A stretch of 64,000 bases of DNA. Source: Halalkalicoccus sp. NIPERK01. GTDB taxonomy: Archaea; Halobacteriota; Halobacteria; Halobacteriales; Halalkalicoccaceae. Both the position numbers and the translations under genes were made by a program. The stretch's first letter is position 1; every line of letters starts with the position of its first letter. Where the stretch lies: positions 117,795-181,794 of the forward strand of contig NZ_JASVVV010000006.1 of the NCBI RefSeq assembly GCF_030287405.1, in the 5' to 3' direction. Shown piece by piece: positions 44,519 through 54,007 of the stretch. Under the pieces are notes generated by a model. The model was not told where the DNA came from, did not search any database, and worked only from the letters and a program-made list of their open reading frames with translations.

Positions 44519-46024
44519 ATGCAAGTAAGCAATCAAATGCGACGATGGGGTGGGACGTTTCTATTACTTGCTCTCGTGATAATAATCTCCAGTGGGATTT
44601 ACATAACCATTACAGTGGAAGATCAATTTGCGGCGTTGACAGCCATTCTATTAGCATCAATACTGTTCCCCTTGTATCTCTCACTGCGCGCAAGTAGGTT
44701 CGAATTATTTGAGCCAATCATTTTCCATAGTATATTTTTTACTATGATTGTTATTGGTTGGATAGAACGAGTATATGTAACTAGAACAGACATCAGTTAC
44801 GAATTCGTCAATCGAACGTTTACTGAAGGATTCCTCCTCGTAGGAATCGTTCTACTCGTCTTGTTTGTATCAATTATGGCGGGCTATTACACGCTTGGGC
44901 CAGCAGTTGCACAATGGTTCGAAAATCGAGGCCACACGATACAAACCATCCTTCAAACCGTTAGCCCCTCCTCTGGGAGAGCTTTTCGGGTAGTTGGTGG
45001 GGGGTATATACTTATTGGCCTGCTCAGTATTTTAAGTGCTATTCTGCTGGTTTTCCCGCCTGGCGAAATCTTTTACTTGTACACAACGACTGAGCCGCGA
45101 AGCGAGGTTTTTGCCGAAAACGGCGTGTTCATTCTGTTTTCACGCGCACTCTACATCGGTTATCTACTCTGGTTGAGTGGAGCGATCATGGATGGAAGAA
45201 CGCCATCGATGATCGAGTTCGCATCCGCTATTCCGTTCGCCGGAGCCTTTCTACTGCTCGGCGGCCGCGGGCGTGCAGTCTCGATAATAATTATAGCGAT
45301 TATATTTTTCTATTATTCCGTAATTGAGGACCTGTTCTCCCTGGAACGGGGTGATTTCGCTCGACTAACGAAACACGTCCCACCTGGCGTACTCATCGTT
45401 TGCCTGCCGATCGTAGGTCTCGTCATGGCGATAGGAATCGTGCTTTTGCGAGTGATCCGGCTATCCCAGTCACCAATAGAAGCGCTTACCAGTATCAACC
45501 CGTTCTCGATATTGACTGCGGGCGTTCACACGGGAATCTACGATAACTTCCTTGGTCTAGTAGAGATCGTACCGGAGCAGGTCGGGTATTTTTATGGGCT
45601 GTTCTACGCTCGCGTCCCGTTAAACTTCGTGCCACGATCGATCTGGCCCGAGAAACCCGTCTCGACATCCGGTGGGCTGTTTCGCCGTATCGCCCTTCCG
45701 GACGCCTCGGGAGGACGGCCGCCGGGAGCGATGGGGGAGTACTACCTCAACTTCGGCTATCCAGGTATTCCGCTCATGGGTGCCTTGTACGGCATTCTTC
45801 TGTATCTGACGTGGCAACTGATCAACCGTGATCGGGTATCCGTGCTGTCGTTCGTCGTATTCACGCTCCTGTTGATTACTATCGGTAAGAACGGATTGGT
45901 GAACAACACGTTGTTTCCGTTGGTCAGTGACCTCGTTCTGCTCATCCCAGCCCTCTTTTTCTTAATGGGCTGGCAGCGCATCTCGTCACCGACGGTTTAC
46001 AGTCGTCATCACGATGAATCCTAA
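44519..46024 (+). CDS. Wzy-like oligosaccharide repeat-unit polymerase
   Basis: 501 residues with about 12 membrane helices and a large extracellular loop near 360-410 (YGLFYARVPLNFVPRSIWPE, then GEYYLNFGYPGIPLMG). The RxPxxFxPRxxWP...YLNFGxxG arrangement is typical of O-antigen polymerase (Wzy/OAPol) proteins. It would join lipid-linked repeat units outside the membrane. The coding DNA is visibly more AT-rich than the flanking genes, as usual for acquired polymerase genes. Confidence 0.8.
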   Translation: MQVSNQMRRWGGTFLLLALVIIISSGIYITITVEDQFAALTAILLASILFPLYLSLRASRFELFEPIIFHSIFFTMIVIGWIERVYVTRTDISYEFVNRTFTEGFLLVGIVLLVLFVSIMAGYYTLGPAVAQWFENRGHTIQTILQTVSPSSGRAFRVVGGGYILIGLLSILSAILLVFPPGEIFYLYTTTEPRSEVFAENGVFILFSRALYIGYLLWLSGAIMDGRTPSMIEFASAIPFAGAFLLLGGRGRAVSIIIIAIIFFYYSVIEDLFSLERGDFARLTKHVPPGVLIVCLPIVGLVMAIGIVLLRVIRLSQSPIEALTSINPFSILTAGVHTGIYDNFLGLVEIVPEQVGYFYGLFYARVPLNFVPRSIWPEKPVSTSGGLFRRIALPDASGGRPPGAMGEYYLNFGYPGIPLMGALYGILLYLTWQLINRDRVSVLSFVVFTLLLITIGKNGLVNNTLFPLVSDLVLLIPALFFLMGWQRISSPTVYSRHHDES

Positions 46025-46088
46025 CGGTCGAACCAGTAGCCACTAATGGCAGGACGGATATTCGTTCATAGTTGAGGGACAACACCGA

Positions 46089-47531
46089 ATGGCTCTTAGC
46101 GAGAAACTCTCGTCGGATATCATCGTCACTACCTTGGTTAATTTCTCCCAGAAAATCCGCGGGATTGTCTTTATCCCCTTGATCACCCGACTTCTCGGGA
46201 CGGCCTCGTACGGTGCGTTCATTCAGGTAGAAGTCATTGCGCGAATGTGTGCGGCGATCGCTCGGTTGGGGTTGGAAAACGCACTCATCAAGTTCTCTCA
46301 GGAACGAGACGGCTCTCAACTGTATATCACGCTCACGTCCGTCGCCCTCGTTCTCGGTAGCGTCGTCACAGTGAGCGTCTTTCTCACGGCAGAGTCAATC
46401 TCCCGTCTGTTTCTCAGTTCGGCCGAGTACACCGCGCTCTTTCAGATCGGATCACTCCTCGTTCCAATCTACATCGCCCAAGACATGGGGCAGAACTACT
46501 ATCGCGCGGAGATGCGCGTCAAGAGGTTCTCGATTCTAGAGGGTATCAAAACGTACCTGAACGTCGGAACCGTGATCGCCGTTCTCCTCGTGATGAACGG
46601 AGGATTGTTCGAGATCGTTGGGGCCGTCACGTTCGTCGAGCTGGCGTTCGCGCTCGTCCTTCAGGGGACCGTATTGCGGGCAACCGGGCTCCATAGGCCG
46701 TCGATCTCGGACGTCGGTCCGAGCGTTCGCTACTCAGTTCCGATCATGGTCGGCGACGTATCCGGGATGTTTCAGGACCGGGTGGATCGACTCCTGCTCG
46801 GCTTCTTCATCGGTGCGAACGCGGTCGGAATCTATTCGATCGCCTACTCCGTCGCGAAACTCCTCCGTATGTACGCCCTGCCGCTCCGTGTTACGTTCTT
46901 CCCCGAATTCAGCCGTCTGTGGGAGGAGGGCGACCAGGAGAGCTGTTATCAGTACCTCGCAAACGGGACTCGCTATCTGGTCGGGCTGGCGGTGCCTTCG
47001 GTCGTCGGTCTCTACTTGATCGGTGAACAGCTCATCGGGCTGCTCTCGACGCCCGAGGCCGCGGCCTACGCACCCACGCTCCTACCGATCATCGCGGCCG
47101 GAATCATGCTGATCGGGCTGGATACGCTGTACCGTCAGTTATTCTTCGCGTCCGGAAAAACGCTTCTAGTATCGCTTATTCGCGTTGGAGCCTCGCTATT
47201 GAACGTCGGGTTGAACGTCGTGCTGATACCGGAGATGGGAGTTATCGGTGCGGCGCTTGCGACGTTGCTGACCTTCATCATTGGATTCAGCGTTTTGTAT
47301 GGTCTGACCCTCCGAAATTACGAGATCATAGTCGAATGGAAGTTCGCACTCAAGACGCTCGGTGCAGCAGCAGTTATGCTTGCCATCGGTGTTCTGTCCG
47401 GTATTCAGAGTCTCGTACTCTTGCTCGTCCTCTGTCCGGTCGTGTACTTCACAGTGCTCATCGGAATAAAGGGAATACGGCCACACGAAGCGCGATTCAT
47501 TCTCGACTCTATCGGGGCGACGTTTTCCTAA
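46089..47531 (+). CDS. Wzx-type polysaccharide flippase (MOP superfamily)
   Basis: 480 residues, about 12-14 membrane helices. The N-terminus (ITRLLGTASYGAFIQVEVIA) and the middle (GMFQDRVDRLLLGFFIGANA, VGIYSIAYSVAKLL) match polysaccharide biosynthesis flippases. It moves lipid-linked oligosaccharide across the membrane between the cytoplasmic transferases and the Wzy-like polymerase. Confidence 0.9.
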   Translation: MALSEKLSSDIIVTTLVNFSQKIRGIVFIPLITRLLGTASYGAFIQVEVIARMCAAIARLGLENALIKFSQERDGSQLYITLTSVALVLGSVVTVSVFLTAESISRLFLSSAEYTALFQIGSLLVPIYIAQDMGQNYYRAEMRVKRFSILEGIKTYLNVGTVIAVLLVMNGGLFEIVGAVTFVELAFALVLQGTVLRATGLHRPSISDVGPSVRYSVPIMVGDVSGMFQDRVDRLLLGFFIGANAVGIYSIAYSVAKLLRMYALPLRVTFFPEFSRLWEEGDQESCYQYLANGTRYLVGLAVPSVVGLYLIGEQLIGLLSTPEAAAYAPTLLPIIAAGIMLIGLDTLYRQLFFASGKTLLVSLIRVGASLLNVGLNVVLIPEMGVIGAALATLLTFIIGFSVLYGLTLRNYEIIVEWKFALKTLGAAAVMLAIGVLSGIQSLVLLLVLCPVVYFTVLIGIKGIRPHEARFILDSIGATFS

Positions 47532-47599
47532 AAAGGCGATTATATATCACGATTGTAAAAGATGTCTATTATACATCACTACATAGAGGTTTTCACAAC

Positions 47600-47606
47600 G
47601 TTTATT
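47600..47606 (+). promoter_or_regulatory. TATA box for the ligase-like gene
   Basis: GTTTATT centred about 27 nt before GTG 47630; supports a leaderless transcript with a GTG start. Confidence 0.4.
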
Positions 47607-47629
47607 TCACCTATGTATAATGAGATAGT

Positions 47630-49153
47630 GTGTCCTTTCCGATAGAATTCATTGCAGAAACGTACACCAGTCCTCAATCTTATTTCTCTAATTATGACAC
47701 TAATCCGTGGATAGTTTTAAAACTCGCTACTGTGCTCCTTGTGACATTACTTTGGTTAGTTCCAGTCACCCATTTCGTGACCGAACTACACTTACTCGCC
47801 CTTTCTGGTCTCATCCTTGTAGGGTATCTCATTGCTATCATCGTCATCAACCGTCCTATTGAGGGAGTAATAGGCGGAATACTCGGACTATCGACTTCTT
47901 CGGCGTCGATTCCACTCATTTATGCCGAGACATCACGAGTCAATCTCACACTTAACATAGCGGACCCCTTCGTCGGCCTTTTTCTTGTCATCTGCGGTTA
48001 TTGGATATATCGAGGTAATTTCCAGCGGCCAACAGGCTTCATCGCAGTTGCTAGTGGTCTGTTGTGGGTGTGCTGGGCTATGCTTGCCGCCGTATTCGGA
48101 GCGGGACCGTCGCCGATGACAGCCGCGTTCTTTGCGATTGGTCAAGCGAGATGGATCATCTATCTCCTCGCAAGTATATGTCTAATTTCGGTAATACCAC
48201 TTCGGATCGGGGTCGTAACCGTCGCTATAGCGGGTGTAATCCATACACCGGTTGCGATCACACAATCGATAATCATCGGTCCACTCGGACTTAGTGCGCT
48301 CGGAAGTTCGGCTCGCGAGGCACCGATCACGATGACGCTACTCGGGCAGACGGTCGAAACCGGCTATCCCATCGGAGGCTTTGCGGGTAACGCGACCGCA
48401 CTAGCAACGATCACGCTCCTCTCGCTTGCCGTTAGTTTGTTCTATCTCGTCCGTGGTGCGAGATGGCAACGTAGTGTTTCGGTAATCGCTCTGCCGTGGA
48501 TTATCCTGTCGCTCGTGTTATCTGGAAGCGATACTACACTTATCGCGGGAGTTGTCGTTGTTCTTGGAACGGTCGCCACTCTCATCTGGCAGCGCATTCC
48601 GAACAGTATTCGAAATACAGTAGCTCGCTCTCGGCTGCTGTTCGGTAGTGCGGGTATCGTCGGAGGTATCGCGATCATTTTCAGCGCATGGCACGTCGGT
48701 ATTGAATCCCTCTTTACCTACGTCCCCCTCGCTGACGGTGACAATCTCGATACACGGGTAGAAAAATATCAAGCAGCAGTTGATATCGCGCGTGAGTATC
48801 CGCTGTTTGGTCTCGGTGGTGCAAACTTCGAACTCGTCGCCGACAAATATATTGACGGTCCGGTGAATGCGATTCATAGTACACCCTTTGAGTTCCTCGC
48901 TGGAACCGGCGTAATTGGGCTCCTGCTTTACCTCGTGCTATTAGTTGTAGTGGCACGGTATACCATCCGTGCGATTGATGATCCGAGTACAGATCATCCA
49001 ATGATGCTTTTGCTGTGTGTTTGGGCTGTCGGGTTTACTATGCTTTCGATGCTGAACCTGATATGGCCGGTACAGACGAGTAACAGTGTATTTTGGATAC
49101 TTGCAGGGATGGTTGTCGCCAGTAGAGAAGCTCCAGCCATCAGTTCGGTATGA
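47630..49153 (+). CDS. O-antigen ligase-family (Wzy_C) membrane protein
   Basis: 507 residues from GTG 47630, about 11-12 membrane helices. The C-terminal extracellular loop has YPLFGLGGANFELVADKY then NAIHSTPFEFLAGTGVIGLL, the (G)xG-N-x-F...H(S/N)xxLExxxxxGxxG pattern of WaaL/O-antigen polymerases. It may transfer the finished glycan or act as a second polymerase. AT-rich 5' part. Confidence 0.82.
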   Translation: MSFPIEFIAETYTSPQSYFSNYDTNPWIVLKLATVLLVTLLWLVPVTHFVTELHLLALSGLILVGYLIAIIVINRPIEGVIGGILGLSTSSASIPLIYAETSRVNLTLNIADPFVGLFLVICGYWIYRGNFQRPTGFIAVASGLLWVCWAMLAAVFGAGPSPMTAAFFAIGQARWIIYLLASICLISVIPLRIGVVTVAIAGVIHTPVAITQSIIIGPLGLSALGSSAREAPITMTLLGQTVETGYPIGGFAGNATALATITLLSLAVSLFYLVRGARWQRSVSVIALPWIILSLVLSGSDTTLIAGVVVVLGTVATLIWQRIPNSIRNTVARSRLLFGSAGIVGGIAIIFSAWHVGIESLFTYVPLADGDNLDTRVEKYQAAVDIAREYPLFGLGGANFELVADKYIDGPVNAIHSTPFEFLAGTGVIGLLLYLVLLVVVARYTIRAIDDPSTDHPMMLLLCVWAVGFTMLSMLNLIWPVQTSNSVFWILAGMVVASREAPAISSV

Positions 49154-49278
49154 GAATGAATCCATCAATACCAATAGGTAGCTACTCTTCCACCTAATTC
49201 GAAATCATCCCCAATCTAGGATATTGTCGTTAAGCACGGCACAGCCCGGAATCGCATGAAAAGAACATCCATATATGG

Positions 49279-49309
49279 TTTTAGACATTATTTATAGATA
49301 TGTCTAAAA
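49279..49309. promoter_or_regulatory. inverted repeat across the start codon of the pyruvyl transferase
   Basis: TTTTAGACAT (49279-49288) and ATGTCTAAAA (49300-49309) are perfect 10-bp inverses with an 11-nt spacer; the right arm contains the start codon. A TATA-like ATATAT lies at 49271-49276. Confidence 0.5.
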
Positions 49310-50484
49310 CAATCCTTCTTGATGGCTACTACGGTGCACGGAACATAGGGGATGAGTTGATCCTCACATCGCTCATCCAACTCATCCAGCAGTATAGCGA
49401 CAGGACCGATACCGATTACCGGATCATCGCCGGTTCGCACAATCCGAACCATACAGTAACACACCACGACGTTGACGCGGCTGTTCCGCGATTCACCCCG
49501 TCAATCGACGACCACCGTGCATGGCTTCGGGCTGCCCGCGAGGCTGATGAGTTCTGGATCGGCGGAGGAGGGCTGTTCGGCCCTCGTAAGATGCTGAAAT
49601 ATGCCGCATCAGCGTCCGTCGCACGTTCATTCGGAACGAGAGTCGCAACTGTCGGTATCGGCGTCAGACCGTTCCATGACGGACCGGAACACTCCCGCAG
49701 AGTCGCACGTGAATTGTTGCGCCACACCGATACAATCACCGTTCGTGATCGGGACTCGGCGACTTCCCTCTCTGATATCGGCGTGGATCAGCCGATTCAC
49801 ACGCTTGCCGATCCGGTTTTTGGTTACGATATCGTTGCGGATAGGTATGCCTCGATTCCGGCGAGCGTTGACCGGCAGTTGGATGACGAAACGCTCGTTG
49901 TTTCCGTTCGCGAGCCGGAGGTACGGAATCTCGATAAAACGGCACTAGCCGAGACATTAGATAGAACACTTGAGTCGACGGGATGCTCAATACTGTTCGT
50001 GCCGTTTCAGACGAACCGAACACCGAGTGATGTTACTGTCGCCGTGGGCATCGCGAATCGAATGAAAAGTAATCAGATATCCGTCGTTGAAGAAGAGATT
50101 GGATTCCGAGAGATGGTGCAGGTACTAGAGGCTGCGCCGCTCGTTATCGGGATGCGCCTTCACAGCATTATAACTGCTGCCGTTGTTGACACACCTGTTC
50201 TCGGCCTAGCTTATCATCCGAAATGCGAATCTATTCTCCGTCAACTTGGACAGGACCCGATCATTTGGTGCGACGCGATCGACACCGACCGTCTTTCGAC
50301 GGCGATCATCGGCGCCTGGGAGGAGGGAACACCCTACGTTTCGGAAGCGAAGGCTACCTTGCGGCAGGACGCTCAGTCCCTAATCGAAACCGTCGAAAAG
50401 GGGCAATCGGCGTGTTCACCGGTTCGGATACCGCTGTTGACCGCCGAGGTCGTCCGAGCAGGAACCGAGAAACTCCTCTCGTAG
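49300..50484 (+). CDS. polysaccharide pyruvyl transferase family protein
   Basis: 394 residues. CsaB/WcaK-type motifs: LLDGYYGARNIGDELILTSL at the N-terminus, WIGGGGLFGP, VTVRDRDSATSLSDIGV, TLADPVFGY and, near the end, VIGMRLHSIITA. The family transfers pyruvate from phosphoenolpyruvate to sugars as a ketal; in haloarchaea pyruvylated glycans are known. It would add an acidic group to the glycan of this locus. Confidence 0.87.
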   Translation: MSKTILLDGYYGARNIGDELILTSLIQLIQQYSDRTDTDYRIIAGSHNPNHTVTHHDVDAAVPRFTPSIDDHRAWLRAAREADEFWIGGGGLFGPRKMLKYAASASVARSFGTRVATVGIGVRPFHDGPEHSRRVARELLRHTDTITVRDRDSATSLSDIGVDQPIHTLADPVFGYDIVADRYASIPASVDRQLDDETLVVSVREPEVRNLDKTALAETLDRTLESTGCSILFVPFQTNRTPSDVTVAVGIANRMKSNQISVVEEEIGFREMVQVLEAAPLVIGMRLHSIITAAVVDTPVLGLAYHPKCESILRQLGQDPIIWCDAIDTDRLSTAIIGAWEEGTPYVSEAKATLRQDAQSLIETVEKGQSACSPVRIPLLTAEVVRAGTEKLLS

Positions 50485-50572
50485 ATGATCGGAGAGATCG
50501 ACGAAATATGGATAGCTGTAGTTGGTCCTATAGAACAGTAGGTTGATACCAGTTCGAACATCAGATGAAATT

Positions 50573-51520
50573 ATGACTACCTCGAAGCGCTCCGTCTCGG
50601 TTATCATTCCTACGTATAACGATCCCGAATTTCTCGATCAGTCGATAACGAGCGTTCTCTCCCAGACCGACACGGACGCCAGCGTCGAGGTGATCATCGT
50701 CGATTCGAGCGACGACGACCGCGTGAAACGAATTGCCGAGGGATACGGATCGGACGTTCGCTACTCGTGGATCGAACCGGACGGCGTCGCGAGCGCCCGA
50801 AACCACGGTCTCGATCTGGCGACGGGCGATATCGTCGGTTTCTGTGACGCCGACGACTACTGGCACACCGAGAAGCTCGCACACCAGTTACCGGAGCTAG
50901 TGGACGGCACGGATATCGTCTATTCCGACGAATATCTGGTCGACAACGAAACGACGTATCGGCTTTCGTCGCTTCCTGTACGCTCACCGGAAACCCATCA
51001 CGTGAACTACTTTCGCAACGGTGGCGTCGGGTCGCGCTCCGTGCTCGCACGAACCGAGTGTTTCGACGCCGAACGCTTCGACGAGCGGTTCCAACTGCGC
51101 GAGGACCCCCACCTGTGGACGCGGCTGTTCGCACAGTTTCGGCCCGCCCGTGTCGACGAAGCGCTCTCGTACAAACGACGGCGGACGGGGTCAATTACGG
51201 ATGATATCGATCTCGCATACGAGATGAAGATGTTAGAGATAAGTGATCTCGTTAAACGCTATCCTGAATTAGAACCCTATCGAAAGGAGCGAGAGATGCA
51301 GGCGAAACATGAATACGGAAAGCGTCTTCTCTCCGATACGAATCGAGTAGCGGAGGCGCGCACACATCTTCGAGATGTCCTCCAAAGTGACCACTACAAC
51401 CAACGGACAGTACTGCTCTACATGATCACGTTACTCCCACGCGGTAACAGAACGGTGGTGCGCACGATACAACATGGCAAGTGGAGATTTTCAAAAATAA
51501 AAGAGATACTCCAGCACTAG
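50573..51520 (+). CDS. glycosyltransferase family 2
   Basis: 315 residues from ATG 50573 (the frame opens at 50543). GT-A signature SVIIPTYNDPEFLDQSI, then SARNHGLDLATGDIVGFCDA with DADD as the metal motif, and FQLREDPHLWTRL for the catalytic region. Inverting transferase, cytoplasmic. Last plus-strand gene of the glycan locus. Confidence 0.88.
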   Translation: MTTSKRSVSVIIPTYNDPEFLDQSITSVLSQTDTDASVEVIIVDSSDDDRVKRIAEGYGSDVRYSWIEPDGVASARNHGLDLATGDIVGFCDADDYWHTEKLAHQLPELVDGTDIVYSDEYLVDNETTYRLSSLPVRSPETHHVNYFRNGGVGSRSVLARTECFDAERFDERFQLREDPHLWTRLFAQFRPARVDEALSYKRRRTGSITDDIDLAYEMKMLEISDLVKRYPELEPYRKEREMQAKHEYGKRLLSDTNRVAEARTHLRDVLQSDHYNQRTVLLYMITLLPRGNRTVVRTIQHGKWRFSKIKEILQH

Positions 51521-51537
51521 GCTGGCACACCTACGAT

Positions 51538-51653
51538 GAACTCCAGTTGGGACCGAAAAGCCGTACGGGGACGATGACTGCCGCGCCGAAGCGACCGAGT
51601 GGCTCGGCTGCCTGCCTTCTCAGTTCGTGACCGTCACGGTTCCGAGCTACTGA
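51538..51653 (+). pseudogene. vapC (PIN toxin) fragment
   Basis: The DNA here is a near copy of the middle of the intact vapC at 53419-53829: GAACTCCAG(T/C)TGGG, then GTACGGGGACGA, then GCGACCGAG. The second frame reads YGDDDCRAEATEWLGCLPSQ against YGDDDSRDEATEEFERLLSR. A 1-2 nt indel breaks it and both ends are missing. It directly follows the GT2 gene and reaches the methyltransferase 3' end. Confidence 0.55.
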
Positions 51654-52420
51654 TCGGCCAACTCCTTCGATTCGTCTTCCTCAACCTGTGAACCATCAAC
51701 CGAGTAGTGAGCGAGATAGAGCAGGTGGTTCCGTACGTCCTTCGAGAGCACGTACTCCAGCGCGACGAACAGGACGTGGACCGGCAGCCACCGGGTGTAC
51801 GCCGTCGGTCCAGTATAGGTATCGATCGACTCGACCGTCCAGCCCTCGACGTCCCAGAGGTCCTCGTACCGTCCCCAGCGGTAGTACGTCGGGTAGTGAT
51901 CCCGCCGGACCTCCGACTCGCCCTGGAGCGTGAGGTAAAACACGTGGAACCAAAACGGCGTGAGGGCGGCCACCGTGGCGTAGTAGTGTGCCGGGTTCGG
52001 CACCAGCAGGACGACCTCGCCGCCCGGCCGGAGCACGCGATCGATCTCGGCCAACGCGCGGGCGGGATCCTCGAGGTGCTCGAAGACGTACTCCGAGAAC
52101 ACGAGGTCGAACGAGTCGTCCGCGAACGGCAACCGCCCGCCACAGCCGACCACCCGATCGCGCACGCCGTGCTCGGCGAGCGTCGAGCGGTTCGTATCGA
52201 GGGCCACGACCCGTCCGCCCGTCGCCGAGGCACGTTCACCGACCCGGTAGGTGTCGCGCCCGGCACCGAGGTGGAGCGCGCGCTCGAACGAACGGGCGGC
52301 GACGCGGGCCCGGTACTCGCGCAGACAGTCGCCACGCCCCCCGCCGTCCATCCCGACCGCGCTCTCCAGTCGCTCGTTGAGCGTTTTCATCCGCTCGCGC
52401 AGACCACCCAGCGCCTCCAT
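51647..52420 (-). CDS. class I SAM-dependent methyltransferase
   Basis: 257 residues from ATG 52420, chosen because the minus-strand TATA box TTTATATAC (52453-52461) lies about 37 nt upstream; the frame opens at 52465. Motif I is ALHLGAGRDTYRVG, the acidic strand end is VVALDTNRST, and motif II-III are LPFADDSFDLVFSEYVFEHL and IDRVLRPGGEVVLLVPN. The C-terminal part with HYYATVAALTPFWFHVFYLT resembles glycan-cluster methyltransferases. Probably methylates a sugar of the surface glycan. Confidence 0.85.
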   Translation of the reverse strand: MEALGGLRERMKTLNERLESAVGMDGGGRGDCLREYRARVAARSFERALHLGAGRDTYRVGERASATGGRVVALDTNRSTLAEHGVRDRVVGCGGRLPFADDSFDLVFSEYVFEHLEDPARALAEIDRVLRPGGEVVLLVPNPAHYYATVAALTPFWFHVFYLTLQGESEVRRDHYPTYYRWGRYEDLWDVEGWTVESIDTYTGPTAYTRWLPVHVLFVALEYVLSKDVRNHLLYLAHYSVDGSQVEEDESKELADQ

Positions 52421-52684
52421 CACTTGTGATATGATGTGGGAAATCAGTGACAGTATATAAATCATGCTGTCGAAGCGATCGGTGCTGCTTCGTGACCGTT
52501 CACCTCACATCAGGCGGGATCGACTCCGAGATCCGGCCCCGACCGTGGCGCGATCACCGACTCTCTCCGATCGCCTGAACTGTTCGAATCGGCTCTATCC
52601 TCTTCGTACAAAGAGCACACACGGTCGCTCAGTCCCCGTGAACTCGCCGACACGCCTACCACTGAGGACATACACGGACACGAT

Positions 52685-52930
52685 ATGAGAACTAAAACGA
52701 TCTCGCTCACCGAGGAAGCCTCCGAGCGGCTCGAAGCCGCGAAGAAGGACGGGGAGAGCTTCTCGGACGTCGTCAATCGGATCTCGCCCGGCGTTCGCCT
52801 CGAGAACCACTGCGGACCCTTGACGACGAGGCGGCCGAAGACCTCCGGGAGGCGATCACGGAGGGGAGAGAACACCGACGGACGACCCGAAGTGCGCGCC
52901 GCGATCCGATCACCCCCAATTGTCGAGTGA
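52685..52930 (+). pseudogene. vapB-type antitoxin, frameshifted
   Basis: The first 37 codons read as a VapB antitoxin (MRTKTISLTEEASERLEAAK, then KDGESFSDVVNRI). After about base 52800 the real sequence moves to another frame (LDDEAAEDLREAITEGREHR), as in intact relatives of the GGSSLRDLAGLLDDE type. The annotated frame therefore ends in an arginine-rich artefact. One or two indels have inactivated it. Confidence 0.6.
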
Positions 52931-52942
52931 CGAGTCCAAACG

Positions 52943-53110
52943 GTGGTCTTCGATATAACGCGGATCGAGACTGAAGACGTGTGCATCGCGGCGACGGCGC
53001 TCCAGACCGAGACCACGGTATTGACGCGCAACACGATCACGTCGGCCGGATTCCCGGCGTCACTGTCGAATCGAACGACGAAACCAGCCACGAGGACCAC
53101 GAACGGATCG
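52943..53110 (+). pseudogene. vapC remnant (C-terminal part only)
   Basis: Starting about 10 nt after the broken antitoxin, one frame gives VFDITRIETEDVCIAATALQ and TETTVLTRN, the C-terminal PIN-domain text of VapC. A frameshift near 53030 moves the rest (DHVGRIPGVTVES) to another frame. The N-terminal half of the toxin is gone, so this is a dead vapBC pair next to the live one. Confidence 0.55.
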
Positions 53111-53182
53111 CCGTCCCCGACACCGACCCGGGATCGAAGGCCTTCCCGAAGTATTTTGCGTATAGGTACCCATACGTAACTC

Positions 53183-53422
53183 ATGAGCAAGAACATCGCG
53201 ATTTCCGACGAGGTCTATGAGGCGCTCAAACGCGAGAAGGGAGAGCGGAGTTTCAGCGAGGTCATCGAGGCGAAGCTCGAAACCGGCGGGAAGATCGCGG
53301 ACGTCACGGGGGCGAAGATCCTCGAGCGGGAAACGTCCAAAGCGGTGACGGACGATATCGGGAGGATGAGTCGGGGTACCGTCGCGCGTATCGACGAAAC
53401 CACCGACGACCGCGCTCGATGA
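53183..53422 (+). CDS. vapB: VapB-family antitoxin
   Basis: 79 residues: KNIAISDEVYEALKREKGER then SFSEVIEAKLE, a ribbon-helix-helix DNA-binding segment typical of haloarchaeal VapB, followed by a C-terminal toxin-binding tail. The stop region overlaps the vapC start by 4 nt. It neutralises the PIN toxin and probably autoregulates the pair. Confidence 0.82.
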   Translation: MSKNIAISDEVYEALKREKGERSFSEVIEAKLETGGKIADVTGAKILERETSKAVTDDIGRMSRGTVARIDETTDDRAR

Positions 53423-53829
53423 AGCTCCTCGATACGTCGGTACTCGTCGATATCGATCGTGGCGGCGTCGGCGAACGGGTGCGGAAGCTCGACGACGCTG
53501 GACGCCATGCCATCAGCATCGTGAGCGTTACCGAACTCCAGCTGGGGATCGAAAAGCAGTACGGGGACGACGACAGCCGCGACGAAGCGACCGAGGAGTT
53601 CGAACGCCTGCTCTCCCGGTTCGAGATCCTCCCGCTCACCAGACCGATCGCGACCGATGCCGCAACCATCATCGCCGATCTCCAACGCCGGGGCGAGCCG
53701 CTACACGACCTTCACGACGTCTACATCGGCGCGACCGCACGGACCGAACGGCTCGCCGTCCTCACCGCGAACGTCGATCACTTCGACCGGATGGACGACG
53801 TGCGGGTCATCGACTGGCACGGGTTTTGA
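53419..53829 (+). CDS. vapC: VapC-family PIN-domain ribonuclease toxin
   Basis: 136 residues. PIN acids are visible: D5 (LLDTSVLVD), E39 (SVTELQLG), the Asp in HDVYIGATA and the Asp in TANVDHFDRM. Intact and full length. Overlaps vapB by 4 nt (ATGA), the usual toxin-antitoxin arrangement. A near-identical fragment exists at 51538-51653. Confidence 0.85.
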   Translation: MKLLDTSVLVDIDRGGVGERVRKLDDAGRHAISIVSVTELQLGIEKQYGDDDSRDEATEEFERLLSRFEILPLTRPIATDAATIIADLQRRGEPLHDLHDVYIGATARTERLAVLTANVDHFDRMDDVRVIDWHGF

Positions 53830-53976
53830 TCCGTCCACTACAGCGAGCGTCGCCCGATCCGAATCGGGAGCACGACCCATCCGTAGCCGCCTCTCGACGG
53901 TCGCGTTTCTCATACCGAACTGAGTGATCTGGTCTACGAGGTCGGTGACGCGGTCGACCCCGGTCGAGGAACGGGA

Positions 53977-53983
53977 TTTTTAT
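53977..53983 (+). promoter_or_regulatory. TATA box for the E2 gene
   Basis: TTTTTAT centred about 28 nt before ATG 54008; leaderless transcript expected. Confidence 0.5.
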
Positions 53984-54007
53984 CACCGGCCCTCGTCCGG
54001 TGTTGTC

